Assembly (NCBI GenBank): GCA_002049455.2
Contig: KV918800.1
Span: forward strand, 248,001-312,000
DNA: 64,000 nucleotides
Source of the DNA: Porphyra umbilicalis
Taxonomy: Eukaryota; Rhodophyta; Bangiophyceae; Bangiales; Bangiaceae
Direction of reading: 5' to 3'
The notes under the pieces were generated by a model. That model was given only the letters and a program-made list of their open reading frames with translations, was not told the DNA's origin and did no database searches. Position numbers and translations under genes: made by a program. Below are positions 22,679 through 34,119 of this stretch, in pieces (position 1 is the first letter of the stretch; the number at the start of each line of letters is the position of its first letter).

Positions 22679-23270
22679 TGCGTGGACCCCCCACATTGCG
22701 TTGCGTTGCATTATCGGATATGAAGCGAGCACCTGTCACGGTTGGTGTTCCGACGCGGCCTGGCTGTACTGAACCCACCTAGTCCATGCCGGCTGGGCGG
22801 TACCTGCGGGCGGCGCCATTCGTCGGTGCCACCCTGCCTTGCGGGTGGAAGCCCTAAAGCTTTAGGCGTTTCGCCCTACGGGTCCGCTTCGCAAAAGGAA
22901 CCGGCGCGGGAGGGGGGGGGCGGGGGAGGAGCGGCGCAGCGTGGATGTGGGGGTCAGCGCTCCAAAGAAGTAAGTAACAGGTATAGTGAGTAAGTATGGA
23001 ACATTCTTGTGAGTAACAGAGTCATATTACTCGCTGCCAAACGAAATACATTACCTGGTCCTCAGAAGCAATTAAGGTGGAACTCTGTGAGGCGCACTTT
23101 ACTTTCCCGCCTGTGGTCGACTTCTCAGCAACACATGGTGCAGCGAATCCTTGAGGAGACGCACATGCCCACCGGCTCGGAAGACAACGGCGGCAGTGAT
23201 ATTGAGGACGACAGCTCTGAAGGGGGGTGGACAGCCTAGGCAAAGAAACGCCAATGGCAATGTACGTTTA
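22679..23270. other. No supported gene
   Basis: It holds a short Gly/Arg-rich frame (22742-22993) and AT-richer DNA to about 23,240. No domain or repeat was recognised. Confidence 0.35.
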
Positions 23271-23530
23271 TTCATGCTGTCCTGCTCGTTCCAGGCACCC
23301 ATCTTGTCTTGATCGCCGAGGCCGACTAAAGCGCGCGAGGGGGACGACGACGCGCCGCCGCCGCCGACGCCGCCGCCCTGAGGGGTGGTGGTGGCGGCGT
23401 TGAGCATGGCGGCGGCGACAACAAAGGGGGCGGCGAGGTCGCCAACAACCTCAGTCGCGCGGCCGCCCAGTCCCGCCTGGACACAACCCCCGGCGGCGGC
23501 AATGCCGTTGATGACGCGAAAACCTGTGGA
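23271..23530 (-). CDS. Candidate last exon of an unrecognised gene
   Basis: After a CCACAG acceptor the minus strand reads FRVINGIAAAGGCVQAGLGG, RATEVVGDLAAPFVVAAAML, a Gly-rich linker and LGDQDKMGAWNEQDSMN, with an AATAAA sequence overlapping the end. The text is coherent and helix-like but matches no family I know. A possible upstream exon (ending TTIIAIAAVSAQ before a GTATGC donor near 23,668) is not in an obviously compatible phase. The exact 3' end is uncertain. Confidence 0.3.
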
Positions 23531-23884
23531 GTGAGCGCGCGCGGAGGGGTGAGGAACGGGAAGAGGCAGTGGCAAGAGAGTAGATACAGCGAGACAGGGG
23601 TAGAGAGCCACGATGAGATCGAGCAGCAACAGCAAGTTAGTGATCAGGAGTCACACATGCAGCATACCTGCGCTGAGACGGCGGCGATGGCAATGATGGT
23701 GGTAGAGGGCAGCGTTAACGATTGGGCCAGACAGTCAGCGACGAGGATGCAGCAGGGGGGTGCTGTGGAAGGTAGGAGGGGGGGAACAGTGTAGCGGTGG
23801 GAGGGGTTAGCAAAGTCGACAGGGAAGGAGACGGGGGCGCATACGATTGTGGGAATGAAGGGGGTAGTAGTTACGATGGTAGGG

Positions 23885-24180
23885 AGAAGGAAGTGGTGAC
23901 GACAATGGGAGGCGAGTGGTGTTTACGACAGCGGGGGGGGAGGGAGTGATGGTGACGACAGCGGGGGGGGGGCGAGTGGTGACGAGAATTGAGGGGGGGG
24001 TGGAGACGACAGTGGGGGGGGCAAGAGAGGCGACGACAGTGCGGGAGGGGGGGGATAGTGGCGACAGTGGGAAGGGGGGGGGGCGGATATGATGATGGGG
24101 ATGAAGGAGAGGCGAGGACGGTCGGTGGTGGGGTGGTGGTGGTCACGACGGTTGGGCGGGGGGCGGGACGACGGTGGCGG
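23885..24180. repeat. Imperfect G-rich tandem repeat
   Basis: Units of roughly 28-35 bp with the theme GTGGTGACGACAG followed by a run of seven to eight G. Run length differs between units. It looks like a degenerating minisatellite. Confidence 0.75.
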
Positions 24181-24688
24181 TGGTAGACAACAAGCGCGCC
24201 CTTTTTCATGTGTGGCAAAACAGAGCTGTTTGGACCGGTCGAAAAGTGCGCGCTTTTTGCACCCGCCAATCTGACCCACCTGGAGGTGGGTGGTACATCT
24301 ATAGGTTCGATGGAAGTAAGGCTGTAAAAGTGTCCGGCAGTGAGTAATACGTGAAAACAGCGATACTTACTCAGTCTATGTGTTTCTTGCTTCCTTGGAG
24401 CCATATACCCGGGGGTGACAACCGCAGCGGCCGCCACGTGGGGTGTACGCCCCGGCCAGTAAGATCTGTCTCGGCGCACGGCGGAATTTGTCTTGGCGCC
24501 CACGTCGTGGCCACAAGGGCCAGTGACTGCCGTGGGGGTAGCGACGGTAGCCGACGGGTGCTGGCGCCAGCATCATTCGGGATGGCGTCGGGATGGCACC
24601 AGCAGGTGGGGAAGGTCTCTATCCGCTGGTGGCCGTCGAGTGGCGGGCGCAGCGGTAGCGGCGGACCGCATAGACCGCTCGGGCTGCG

Positions 24689-25100
24689 CTACGCGGTTGG
24701 GGTCCCACAGATACACGTTGTAGCTCTAGTCGGCCGCCGTATCATATCTCTGGTCGCTTCACCAATAGCGGTGGCGGCGGAAGCGGGAACGCCTTTCGTG
24801 GCATCACGCTCATGGTCGCCAGAGCAGCAAGGCCCGTACGCTACCGTCGTCCCATCCGCCTCCAGCCTCCCCATCTGTCTCGCCTCATGAGTGGAAGAGG
24901 GGCGGCACATCGTGGCCCAGTGGCCGAGGCGACGGCGGTGGAGCGCGGTTCGTCGAGTGTGCTGCATGTGTGAGCATTCATCGCACAACCACAAGCGTTG
25001 CTTCCCAGGGGCGCTCGCAGCGCCAAACATCCCGCGCCATGCTCTCGCTGGAGGCACAGGAGCGCCGTGGACAGGGTGACGCTCTCTTCGCTGAACAGCA
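24689..25100 (-). CDS. Possible degenerate zinc-binding (B-box-like) gene piece
   Basis: The minus strand contains LWLCDECSHMQHTRRTALHR followed by RRLGHWATMC, a CxxC plus paired-His arrangement like the second half of B-box zinc fingers. Upstream, two imperfect repeats of a Cys-rich segment lie in shifting frames, which suggests either decay or sequence errors. Start, end and exon structure are not resolved. Confidence 0.2.
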
Positions 25101-25174
25101 GCACAGGGGCGCCGTGTACAGGAAGACTCTCTCCTCGCAGAACAGCGCCGGCACGCACAACGCGCCCAACACAT

Positions 25175-27152
25175 GCAGCCGTTGCACGACCGGAAACCGT
25201 TGCCTATGAGCTTGCTCTGCTGCTTTTGGCCGACAACCCACCCACTGGGACCTCGGTTGCCACAACCCGCGATGCACGCAGTCTTTCGTCAACGCGCGCC
25301 ACGGTTCTGCGCGGGCATCCCGCCCCCCCCATACAGCAGTCCCGCTCTGCTGGCTCATGTATCACAGCATATGAGGCGGACAGTCCACGTGCGCGCCTGG
25401 CAGCACCGGGCCGTCGCGGAGCTCCTTCTCCTCTCCTCCTTGTGTACCCTGTCGCCGGATTCTCTGCGGACGCGGGGCTGTCACTCCCACAGCCGGTCGG
25501 CGAAAACGTCGAGCAAGCACCCCAATAGCGTGTGGTGCTTCACTATAAATGTGGATGCTGCACCACAGCACTGTGGGTCCAAACCCGTATTCCTTCTGGC
25601 ACCAAATATAGGGGCCAAACAAGCTGGAGTCGACCCGTTCAGCCACATCTTTGGTGCACGAAGCCCTTTTTTCATGTGTATTTGGTGGTGCTCGTGAAGC
25701 ACGGCGAGGTCAGAAGAAAACATGAATGCCTCCTTGAGTATACATATGCACACGCATTTGAGGCGCAGGCCGTGGCGGCGGCCGCCCCCTCCCCCCTCTA
25801 CAGCGTCGTGAGGGGCCAGACGGCACGCGACAAGACATTCTGCACCAGAATGACAACACAACACCCAATTTGGATGCTGGCTGACACAAATAATGCGCAC
25901 GGCATTCTAAATTGTGCACATTTGTGCATATCGTTGCCGGCGCTGTGCACGTGCTCCTACTGTGCGAATGCACAATTGGTCGTACGAAGACATAGCACGG
26001 TCGGAACAGCGTCGAACTCACAGTGGTACAGAGAACGGTGCTTGCGGTCATAGGACTGTAACTATCGGCGATATCGACTCATGCATGCCGTCGTTGGTCT
26101 TGAGGTACTCCAACAGGCCACGGTGTGGTACAGTATTGCTGACCTCCAAAAAAAAGGCGGTTCCAGAGTGGTTGCAATCATTCAACAGCGTACGTGGACC
26201 AATGCAAAGGCTAGGAACCATGTGAGTTCCTTAGACAGTCACCTCATGCAGCTCTGCGCACTGGAAACGCACGTCAGGATCTTAAGAAATATGAAGAAAT
26301 TTGTTGATTTCATGAGAGATCACAGGTCAGGCCTAGAACCCTCTCCCTGCCCTCTTCAGGCCCAAGCAAGCGGCCCAAAAAGTACAGAAAATCTCATTGT
26401 GGGTTGCAATGGCTCTGCGTGACTCCTGCAAGACACGTTGATTGGCTTGCAAGATTACTGGCGGCAACTCCCAGCCAATAGTTTGATCGTGGCTTGTCGA
26501 ACAGCCAATCCGACTTCTTTTCTATGCTGTGTCGTCGGCTCTGCCTCCCTTCTCTCTGCGACCGCCATTTTTTGGAGGTTAGCAATATAGGAGGCACATG
26601 TGATGCGGAAAAAGCGCGAAATTGCAAGAATCTGTCTGATCGTAGAGAACACGGATTTGGACCCGCCGTGCAGCTGGGTGTCCTCTTCATCGACAGGCAA
26701 CCGAGTCAGAGCCAATCAATCAGCGCTCTCGCATCAGATGCTGACGGGTCAAAGTCCAGTTTTCGTGATCGAGCACAATATGGCAGGACCCAACCAGATG
26801 CCCTCCTTAATTCAATGTGATGGTTTTTTTGTATTCAACTGCGAAAGGGCAGAGCAATATGAAAATTCTTGGAGCCCAGGCTGCCGCAAGAAACATGTAT
26901 CAAGGCAACATGAACTCTTCGTCAAGAGAAATGTCAAAGGTTCGGAAATCGCAATACTTCACCAAACTTTTGCACAGTTCACGGTGCACGAAGGTGGCAA
27001 TCTCGCATCCAGTTTTTGCCATCCTGGCGAGAACAGCCGAGTGTCTCGGTTGGAAAATCGCTTTGGATTTGGACGTGCTGACTGGTCCTGTTGAGTGCTG
27101 CGGTCGGTACAGCCATTCTCCCAAGAATCCCGCACTTCAACTGTTCCAATAT
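25175..27152. other. Less GC-rich stretch without a supported gene
   Basis: Several open frames of 80-170 codons exist but none has a domain, and frames change often. The region may be old transposon debris; no paired ends were found. Confidence 0.35.
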
Positions 27153-27665
27153 CCAGGCACGTGCGTGCAATACCCTGGCCTTCAGGGCGCCGGCGCGCTC
27201 GGCGAAGCATCGACACCGGGCACGCCGGCCGGCTTCATGACCGCGAACGCGCACGGGGGCACGTACATCCACGTTGGCGTGGTGCGGGGGGCGTGGGCTG
27301 GGGAAAGGGGTGCCGCCTCCGCCACCGCAGCGGCGGCGACCCGCCGGCGTCGCGCGACGCCCACGGGCGGGGCCGTCACTCCGCCGCACAGCGCCCCTGC
27401 GCACGGCGGGCGGGGCGGCCGACACGGCGCACGGGCGGGCGGGTGGGACCGACCGCCGCGCGACCGGGCGCCTCTAACCGCGCTGCTAAATGGCGTCAGC
27501 CACCGCCGACGCGCCGCCGCAACAGAAGCCAGCGCGCAGGCACCATCACCCGCGGGTGATCGTGGGCGCGTCGAATCCCGGAAGTCGCTGCGCGCGGTCG
27601 CCGCGCGCAACTCGGGGCGATGGGGGGGGCACGGGGGCAGGCGCCGTCCAGGCCCACTGACCCGT
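27153..27665. mobile_element. Interspersed repeat, divergent copy C
   Basis: It starts with the same CCAGGCACGTGCGTGC as copies A and B and follows them to the GTCCxGGCCC region. It carries about 80 bp of extra sequence near 27,390-27,470 and lacks the last 130 bp of the family. It is clearly older than A and B. Confidence 0.7.
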
Positions 27666-29350
27666 ATACGAAGAAAGCAGGGACCTTGCACGAATGTCGA
27701 AGCGGACTCCACCACTAAATCGGCGGTCGAAGAACGAGCTTATTCCGCCCCGTGCAGGCATTGGAGGGGGGTTAGACAAGTGTGCCTCAAGGTCGTCTGC
27801 GAGGGGTACCCATGAAATCGACGGTCTGGGCCAAAATAAAGCAAATGATGCAGATTGGCAGGCTCTACCTTAACGACACTACGTCCGTTTTGGAAACACG
27901 GGCAAGCTGCTTCACGATCCAAGTGCGACCATCGTCTCTCCCCGCCGTCGTTGCGCGCCTGGGATCGACGGCCGCCTCGGGACACCTGGCGTGCCCCACC
28001 CGCCTCCACCTCGAGTACGTCTTCTTTGCCCCTGACCTCCCCCGCCCCCCTCCCTCGTTGCTTTCTTCCACCACTGCCAGGCGCCTCCCGCTGTTTTCAC
28101 GTAGCCGGCGGCCGACGGTCGTCACCACGGTTGATTACCCCCCCCTTCGCCGCCCTCGTAGTTTTTGCCTGCTTGTGTCGGTGGTGGGCACAGCGGTCGT
28201 AGGCCGGCGTCCACCATCCGGGCGTATGCGAGCGGGGAGCTTTGTGGGGTGGTCTTGTGGTAGGGCGAAGGTCGGTGCCCTCCATGATTGGGTGGGAGCC
28301 TGGTTGCCTGATACACGCACTTACCGGCTGTCGTGGCGTACATTGGTTGCTTTTCTCTCTTTTCTCATGTTGGCAGTAGGCGCTACGGTCATAGGTCGGC
28401 GACCACTGCTTCAACAGGCGCAAATGGAGCGGTCGGAGGGGCTCTTTGGGGGTGTAGCTGGCAATTAGGGCTCTGCGGTCGAAGGCCGGCGTCCACCATC
28501 CGGGCGCATGTCGAAGTTGGTCGTTCTTGGTCGCCCTTTACCGTGCTAGCTCCTCATGCGTAGCTTTGGCAGTGGCATGTGCTCGCTCGGTTTGGAGGAT
28601 GTAATCAAGCAACTCAAATCTCCCCGCGGGCGTCAAAGACGTATGCGACAGTTAAGAGCTGAGATGCACGAGCTCCCGAGTCATCCGTGTTGTCCGATCA
28701 CGTGCCGACCGCTCCTCTTTATTTTGGGGGGCTCTTGGTGGCCGCCGTCCACGTTCAGGCATACCGTCTGCACCAGATGATTAACCCATGGACATATTCG
28801 CGTGCACGACCAAGACACGTGCAGGCCAATAATACACAGGTCAGTCGCGGGAATGGGCGAACATGGAAAGGGCGTCTAGAGAGCACGTCTAAATGCGTAC
28901 TAGAGACGACACTGTGGATCACGGGTGTTACCGACAAGCGTACCATTTCCACCAGCCATGACGGTTCTCGGTGGAGAGGTGACCTGAAATCAATGCCTCT
29001 GCACGCGGCGATCGAAAAAGAAATGTCTGATAGCCGTGGAGTATTGGATGTCATACAGCAACTGCACAACGTGTCAGAAAAAAAATAAAGGAACAACCCA
29101 TTCTGTGAGTCCGATTTCAAAGCAGCGAACGGAAATGACATTCAGAGGAAGAATTGTGCTGGGATACAGATGAACAGCAGTCGGGTGATTTCAAGCTCAG
29201 AGTCAGTTGTCGTGAACCAATACGCACGCCACAGAATACACACACACCGGAGGCCCACGCACGGTCGTGCATCGTCAAACAAGCTCCACAGGACCACGTG
29301 GAACGTACCGTGGAGGGGGAATGGGGTGCCGTGAGATTGGATGGCGAGGG
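27666..29350. other. Unassigned DNA with short dispersed repeats
   Basis: The phrase GGCCGGCGTCCACCATCCGG occurs near 28,202 and 28,482, with a diverged third version near 28,397. Open frames at 27782-28468 (228 codons) and 28687-29088 (133 codons, with a tail reading AAIEKEMSDSRGVLDVI) show no known domain. Confidence 0.35.
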
Positions 29351-29455
29351 GAGTGACGGGATGGATGGAGCGCTGGATCGCGAGTGGAGTGACGGTCTGG
29401 ATGGAGCGCTAGATATCGAGTCGAGTGACGGGCTGGATGGTGCGTCGATTGCGAA
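29350..29455. repeat. Three 36-bp tandem units coding SDGLDGALD
   Basis: Units begin GTGACGGG or a variant at 29353, 29389 and 29425. In one plus-strand frame (29154-29615) they read as 12-residue acidic repeats. The frame has no recognised domain. Confidence 0.75.
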
Positions 29456-29585
29456 GGACAGAGCTATTTACACATTTACTGTGGGCCATCGGAAGCCGAC
29501 GGCGCCTGCAACGGGACCGCACGCGCTGACACGCGGCCCCTGGCGCGTGCGGCAGCAGCAGGGCGCGGTGGCGGTGAAGCCAGGC

Positions 29586-29899
29586 CACTCGGGACTGATT
29601 CATAGTAGCGCCTGAAGAAAACAGGGAAAGGGTCGCGGCGGCCTGCGATTGGTCACCCCGGATGCCTGTCATCCCGTTTGGGATGAGCAAGAGAGGGGCG
29701 CCCCCAGCAACCAATCAGTGCAGCTCATCCAGTTTTCCAAGACACTCGGGACTAATGCAGAATAGCACCTGAAGAAAACGGGGAGAGGGTCGCGGCGGCC
29801 TGCGATTGGTCACCCCGGATGCCTATCATCCATTTTGGGATGAGCAAGAGAGGGGCGCCTCCAGAAACCAATCAGTGCAACTCAGCCAGTTTTCCAGAC
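29586..29899. repeat. 157-bp tandem duplication with CCAAT-type motifs
   Basis: Two units (29586-29742 and 29743-29899) differ at scattered bases. Each holds GATTGGT and CCAATCA, the two orientations of a CCAAT box, and a GAGAGGGGCGCC stretch. They could be duplicated promoter-like sequence or part of a larger repeat family. Confidence 0.8.
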
Positions 29900-30479
29900 A
29901 GGCACGTACACACTCGTCATCGGCATGCCGATCGGCATTGTGGATTTTTTACAGGCCATCGACGGCAAGTACAGTGCGTCTCCATTCGTATCCCACCCTC
30001 CTGAGAGACAGATGTCGTTTCCATCCTGCACTGGCAAAGTGAAATTGGTGCGATTGACCCACAATATTGACGTTGACCGAACGATCAACTCCGACAATTG
30101 GCCGACAGACTCTCGCATGATCGACTGCCGCAACCCGAGCGTGCCAACCTTTTCCCCATCCGCCCCCTTCTCAGCGGCAGTACGCGACGCTGCCGGCGCG
30201 CCTGATCGGCTGTCGCACATGCGCGTGGCGTTGGGTTGGGCGGTCAAGGAAGGGACGGAGCTCTCACCGGCACGCCCCCCCCCCGCAGCCCCCCCCGGCC
30301 GCGGACGCCCGCCATCACCACCAACGACCGCTCCCCCTCCCCCCCCGGCCCTAGCCTTCCTGTGCACAGTCTCTACCCTGGCATGCGGATTTCTTCCTCG
30401 TGTCTCCTCCACACCTCCCCCCGAGCTACCCCCATGAACCGCGCGACGGTGGCCGTCGCTTTTCCCCCGTTTTTGGTGC

Positions 30480-31058
30480 ATGGCTTGGCACCCCCCCCCG
30501 CTGCTGTGCGCTAACCTGCCGGACGTCGTGGAGTCGCTGTCGGCCAACGGTGGATCCGTCGAGGTCTTCCTGTCGGTGGCGATTGCCGCACCAAACGCAC
30601 AAGGGGCGGTGCTGCTCTGAGGGTGGGGCATGTGAGGCGAGGCAAGCGGACAAGGGCGCACGCGGTAAGGACGTGCAGCGGTGGGCCAGGTTGGCGACCA
30701 CTACGGCGCGCGACGCTGTCACGTGGGGTACCGCAAGGTGTTATCGAGGAGCCATCGGGGGTGTGTCGCGTGAGTGGGGAGGGAGGTGGGGGAGGATTGA
30801 GCGGGCGTGCTGGAGGGGGGTGTGTAGGGGGTGTGTCCATACAGGATAGTTTTTTTTTAATACTTTGTGGAGCATGGTGAGGGGGGAGAGGGGCGTCATG
30901 CCTATGATGCACGCACAACGATCCTGATTGAGACGTTTACGGGTGGGAAAGGGGGCGGGTTGCTGCCACGGTGCGTTCTTATCGGGGATGATGTGCCTCT
31001 GCCGAAGAAGGCGGACGCGGAAGATCAGATGAAAAAAATTGAAATTCTCACCACATAA
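30480..31058 (+). CDS. Possible convergent ORF pieces inside the pogo element
   Basis: On the strand opposite the transposase two short coherent pieces occur: 30480-30620, reading CANLPDVVESLSANGGSVEV, and a piece ending at 31058 reading PRCVLIGDDVPLPKKADAED then KKIEILTT before a TAA. They could be two exons of one small gene, captured host sequence or chance frames. No splice pair joining them was established and no domain is known. Confidence 0.25.
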
Positions 31059-31087
31059 GTCGGCACAACAAAATACGAGTGCTTGCA

Positions 31088-33466
31088 CTACGTGTCGGCA
31101 TTATCGGCCACTTCTCCGCCCGCGGCGTCCATGTGTTGCACAACGGTATCCGCCTCCCCGACCACCCCAGCAGGGCGCTCCTCAATTTCCATCCACTCCT
31201 CTACCACGGCCCGCTGGGCCACGTCGTCTAGCCCTGCCAGGGCCTCGCTGCCAAGCGACGTGCCCTGCATGAGCTCCAACATGACGTCGACGTCGTCGGA
31301 CACCGAGCGGAACGACCGACGGTAGTCGCCGTGCAGGCGGAGCAGGTCCACAGTACGAATGGCCCCGAGCACGTCCGCCTTAGCCCAGCAGTGCGCAATG
31401 GCAGACGACGATAGCTCCTCCCACGCGTCCTTGACCATGATAGCCACGTCCATCAGGTTAGCAGCTCCGCCGGCGACCAGGCCGCCCCCCCAGCCGGCGG
31501 GGCGTCCACGCGGCCGCGCCTCGACGCGGGCCCTTTCTTGGTCTCCCAGCACCCGCATGTACTCGTCTCGTGAGGTGACAGACGACGGCGCGCTGCACGC
31601 GGCCGCGGGGGCGGGCCCTCCAGACCCTATTATGACGTCGGCGGATGCGGGCACGGCCGCGGCCGATGCGGGGCCGGCCAAATTGATAGTGTCGGCAGCC
31701 GGGGGGGCGGCCGCGGTCCATGCGGAGACGGCAGCGGCCGACACCAGGCCGGCCACAACAATGGCGTCGGCGAAGGCGGGCAGCGCCGGCGCCGACGCGC
31801 GGGCGGCCACGGCAGTTGCGGGGGTGGCCGTCACCGATGCGGGGACGGGAGCGGCACCCCCACCGCCTGCCAAGGCGCCGCCCGGGACAGCGGCCAGCGT
31901 GTCGTCCCCAGGGGCTGCTGCGGCGTTGCCCCCTGCGGGGGCAACTGCTAGAGAGGGTCCGGCGGGGAACACCTCGTCGATCGTCGCCGACACCACGTCA
32001 CCGAGGGCGGTCACAGTGCGCCTGAGGAAGCGGCGCCGGTAACCGCGCTTGACAGCCGCAATTATGCCAGCATCCATTGGCTGGTGCCTTGCCGTGGAAT
32101 TGGGGGGAAGAAAGATGAATTCCACTTGGGGATGACCCACCTCAGACCCGTGGGACGACGCATTGTCCATGATCAATGCGACTCGGCGGGGGCGCCCTTC
32201 CACGGTTCCCGGCACAAACACACGGTCAAACCACTGCTGGAAGCGAGTGGCGTCCATCCACGCGTTAGGCTGGTCAAAGTAGGGGACGGGGGGAGTCCGT
32301 CCAGCTCCTCGGAAGCACAGTGGGGTCTTGGACTTTCCGATGATGGCGATCGGTAGCTTCTCCGCGCCAGTCGCGTTGGAGCAGCAGACCAGCGTAACGC
32401 GGTCCTTCGCCTTCATGGACTTGACCCCTCACGCCTCACGGCGCGCCCCGGCGGACACGTAGGACTGCGAGGGCAGACAGCGGAAAAACAGGCCCGTCTC
32501 ATCCATGTTGAAGATGTCCTCCGCGTGGTACGCCTCCAGCCCCTTCCGCACTGCCTCCATGCCTCGCTCGGCCGCTTCCTTGTCCACCGCCCCTCCTTGG
32601 CCGTGCAGCCTCACGGACTTAATGCCGGTGCGTGACAAAAAGCCGCGTAAGTAGCCACGGCTGGCGCGAAAGTTGTCCAGCTTCAGAGCCCTCCCAATCT
32701 CAACCGCCTTGGCCTGCAAAAGCCCAAAAGAAATTGGTACCGTCTTGTGGTTGAACTGCTCAATGGCCGCCAGCCACGCCCGCAGGCGGTCGTCAACGCC
32801 CTCATAATGCCCCTTGCGCATGACCGTCCTCATCTCCGTCGTGTCGTCATTGGGCATCGCAAGCCACTTGCGCCGCGCCCTGTACACCTTTCTTGCCGCC
32901 TCCTTGGATACCCCCGGTGAAAGCGTGGCCAGCACCGACGACCACGTGCGCCCCTGCGAGCGTAAGCGGCAGATCTGCTTCTTGACCGCGATGGTGATGG
33001 GCATGCGCTCCTTCCGCGGCTTCTTGGCGATCAACATCAAGTCGCCCGACGCCGGGGGCGCGGCCGCCGCGCCAACCTCCTCGCGGCTCTCGCTCGCGGC
33101 AAGGATGGCCTCGCCTGCAGCCGCAGCCGCCACCGCAGCCGCACGCACTGCACCGGGGGCTTGAGCAGCCACACCGGGCGCGGCCCGAATGAAAGATGCC
33201 TGCATAGCGCGGGCTACCGCCTCGCCCTGGGAGGAGAGGGAAGCCATGGGGCAGTCCAAAAGTGCGCCAGTAACGGAGGGGGCGGGGGGAGGGGATGGGG
33301 GGGGAAGGGGGGGGCTGAGGGGGGGGGGCGAGTGGTCGGGCGACAGCAGTGGGGCCGACGACGGCGGCGATGACCGCGACGGCCGCCGGCGACGGCGGCG
33401 GTGCACCCTTTTATGGACCCAATAATGTTGTCTCCATGGCATCGCTGACGATCGACTGCGCTTCAT
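31088..33466 (-). CDS. Pogo/Tigger transposase, interrupted by one in-frame stop
   Basis: It cuts and pastes the element at TA sites. In order: a Pro-rich start; a psq-type helix-turn-helix (PITIAVKKQICRLRSQGRTW); a CENP-B-type DNA-binding half (RASRGYLRGFLSRTGIKSVR); and a DDE_1 core with FNMDETGLFF, VALIMDNASSH and STARHQPMDAG. The last two Asp are 30 residues apart, normal for pogo. An Ala-rich linker follows, then a C-terminal block (VKDAWEELSSSAIAHCWAKA). One TGA at 32431-32429, between SAGARREA and GVKSMKAKDR, splits about 793 codons into two halves in the same frame; CGA to TGA is a simple explanation. The first Met lies about 80 bp inside the right terminal repeat. Confidence 0.9.
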
Positions 33467-33764
33467 TCGCTGTCATTCAGAACAGTCGAGCACAAAAAAA
33501 TTGCAATCGTCCGATTTCCCGTCCGTATCCCACCGGGCTAGCATCCGGGCGGGATATGAATGGAGACGCACTGTACGCACTCGACATCGGCATGCCGATC
33601 GGCATTGTGAATTTTTTACAGGCCATCGACGGCAAGTGCGCACTCGTCATCGGCATGCCGATCGGCATTGTGGATTTTTTACAGGCCATCGACGGCAAGT
33701 ACGCACTCGTCATCGGCATGCCGATCGGCATTGTGGATTTTTTACAGGCCACCGACGGCCAGAA

Positions 33765-34119
33765 TGACTCGATGCATTCTCATCGTATTGTAATTTTTTT
33801 CTCTGCATTAACCCTTCTTTGCGCAAGCCCACCCCGTCCCTTCCAGGTGGAGTGCTCACTCGCGTGAGCCTAGGGCGGGAGTGTCGAAGACTGCTCTCTC
33901 TCCTGGAGAGGGCGTACTGTACTGACCCCCTCAGTGCGCGGCACGTGGCGAACTGGCTGGTTTTTCCCCGTTTTGATTGGTCACACCCCGTGCGAGTAAC
34001 CCTCCCTCGGGTCTCACCGGCGGGCACCAGGCACTGCGGGCAGTATGCTAGGGTGGGGCCCCTTCACAGCAAGGCGCAGCTCACTTGTCGCGGCAAAGCG
34101 CCCCTCACTTGTCCCCACG
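33765..34119. other. No supported gene
   Basis: A short stretch between the satellite and the next candidate gene. CCCTCCCTCGGG-type GC-rich DNA only. Confidence 0.35.

Larger units (their letters stand above)
29972..33573 (-). mobile_element. Complete pogo/Tigger-type DNA transposon, 3.6 kb
   Basis: The ends start CAGTGCGTCTCCATTC and pair over 27 bp with two mismatches (29972-29998 and 33547-33573). A TA lies outside each end (29970-29971 and 33574-33575). The transposase gene occupies 31088-33466 on the minus strand. About 1.1 kb between it and the left end has no clear function. The young-looking ends and exact insertion point suggest recent movement, although the transposase frame carries one stop. 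Confidence 0.92.
29918..33764. repeat. 63-bp satellite, four units, split by the pogo element
   Basis: One unit lies left of the element (29918-29971) and three lie right of it (33574-33764, units starting at 33585, 33648 and 33711). Removing the element and one TA joins GGCAAGTA to CGCACTCG and restores a normal unit. Each unit contains ATGCCGATCGGCAT, a perfect 14-bp palindrome overlapping a second (CGGCATGCCG), then TGGATTTTTTACAGGCC. On the minus strand it reads as an uninterrupted 21-residue repeat (ACKKSTMPIGMPMTSA). Confidence 0.9.
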
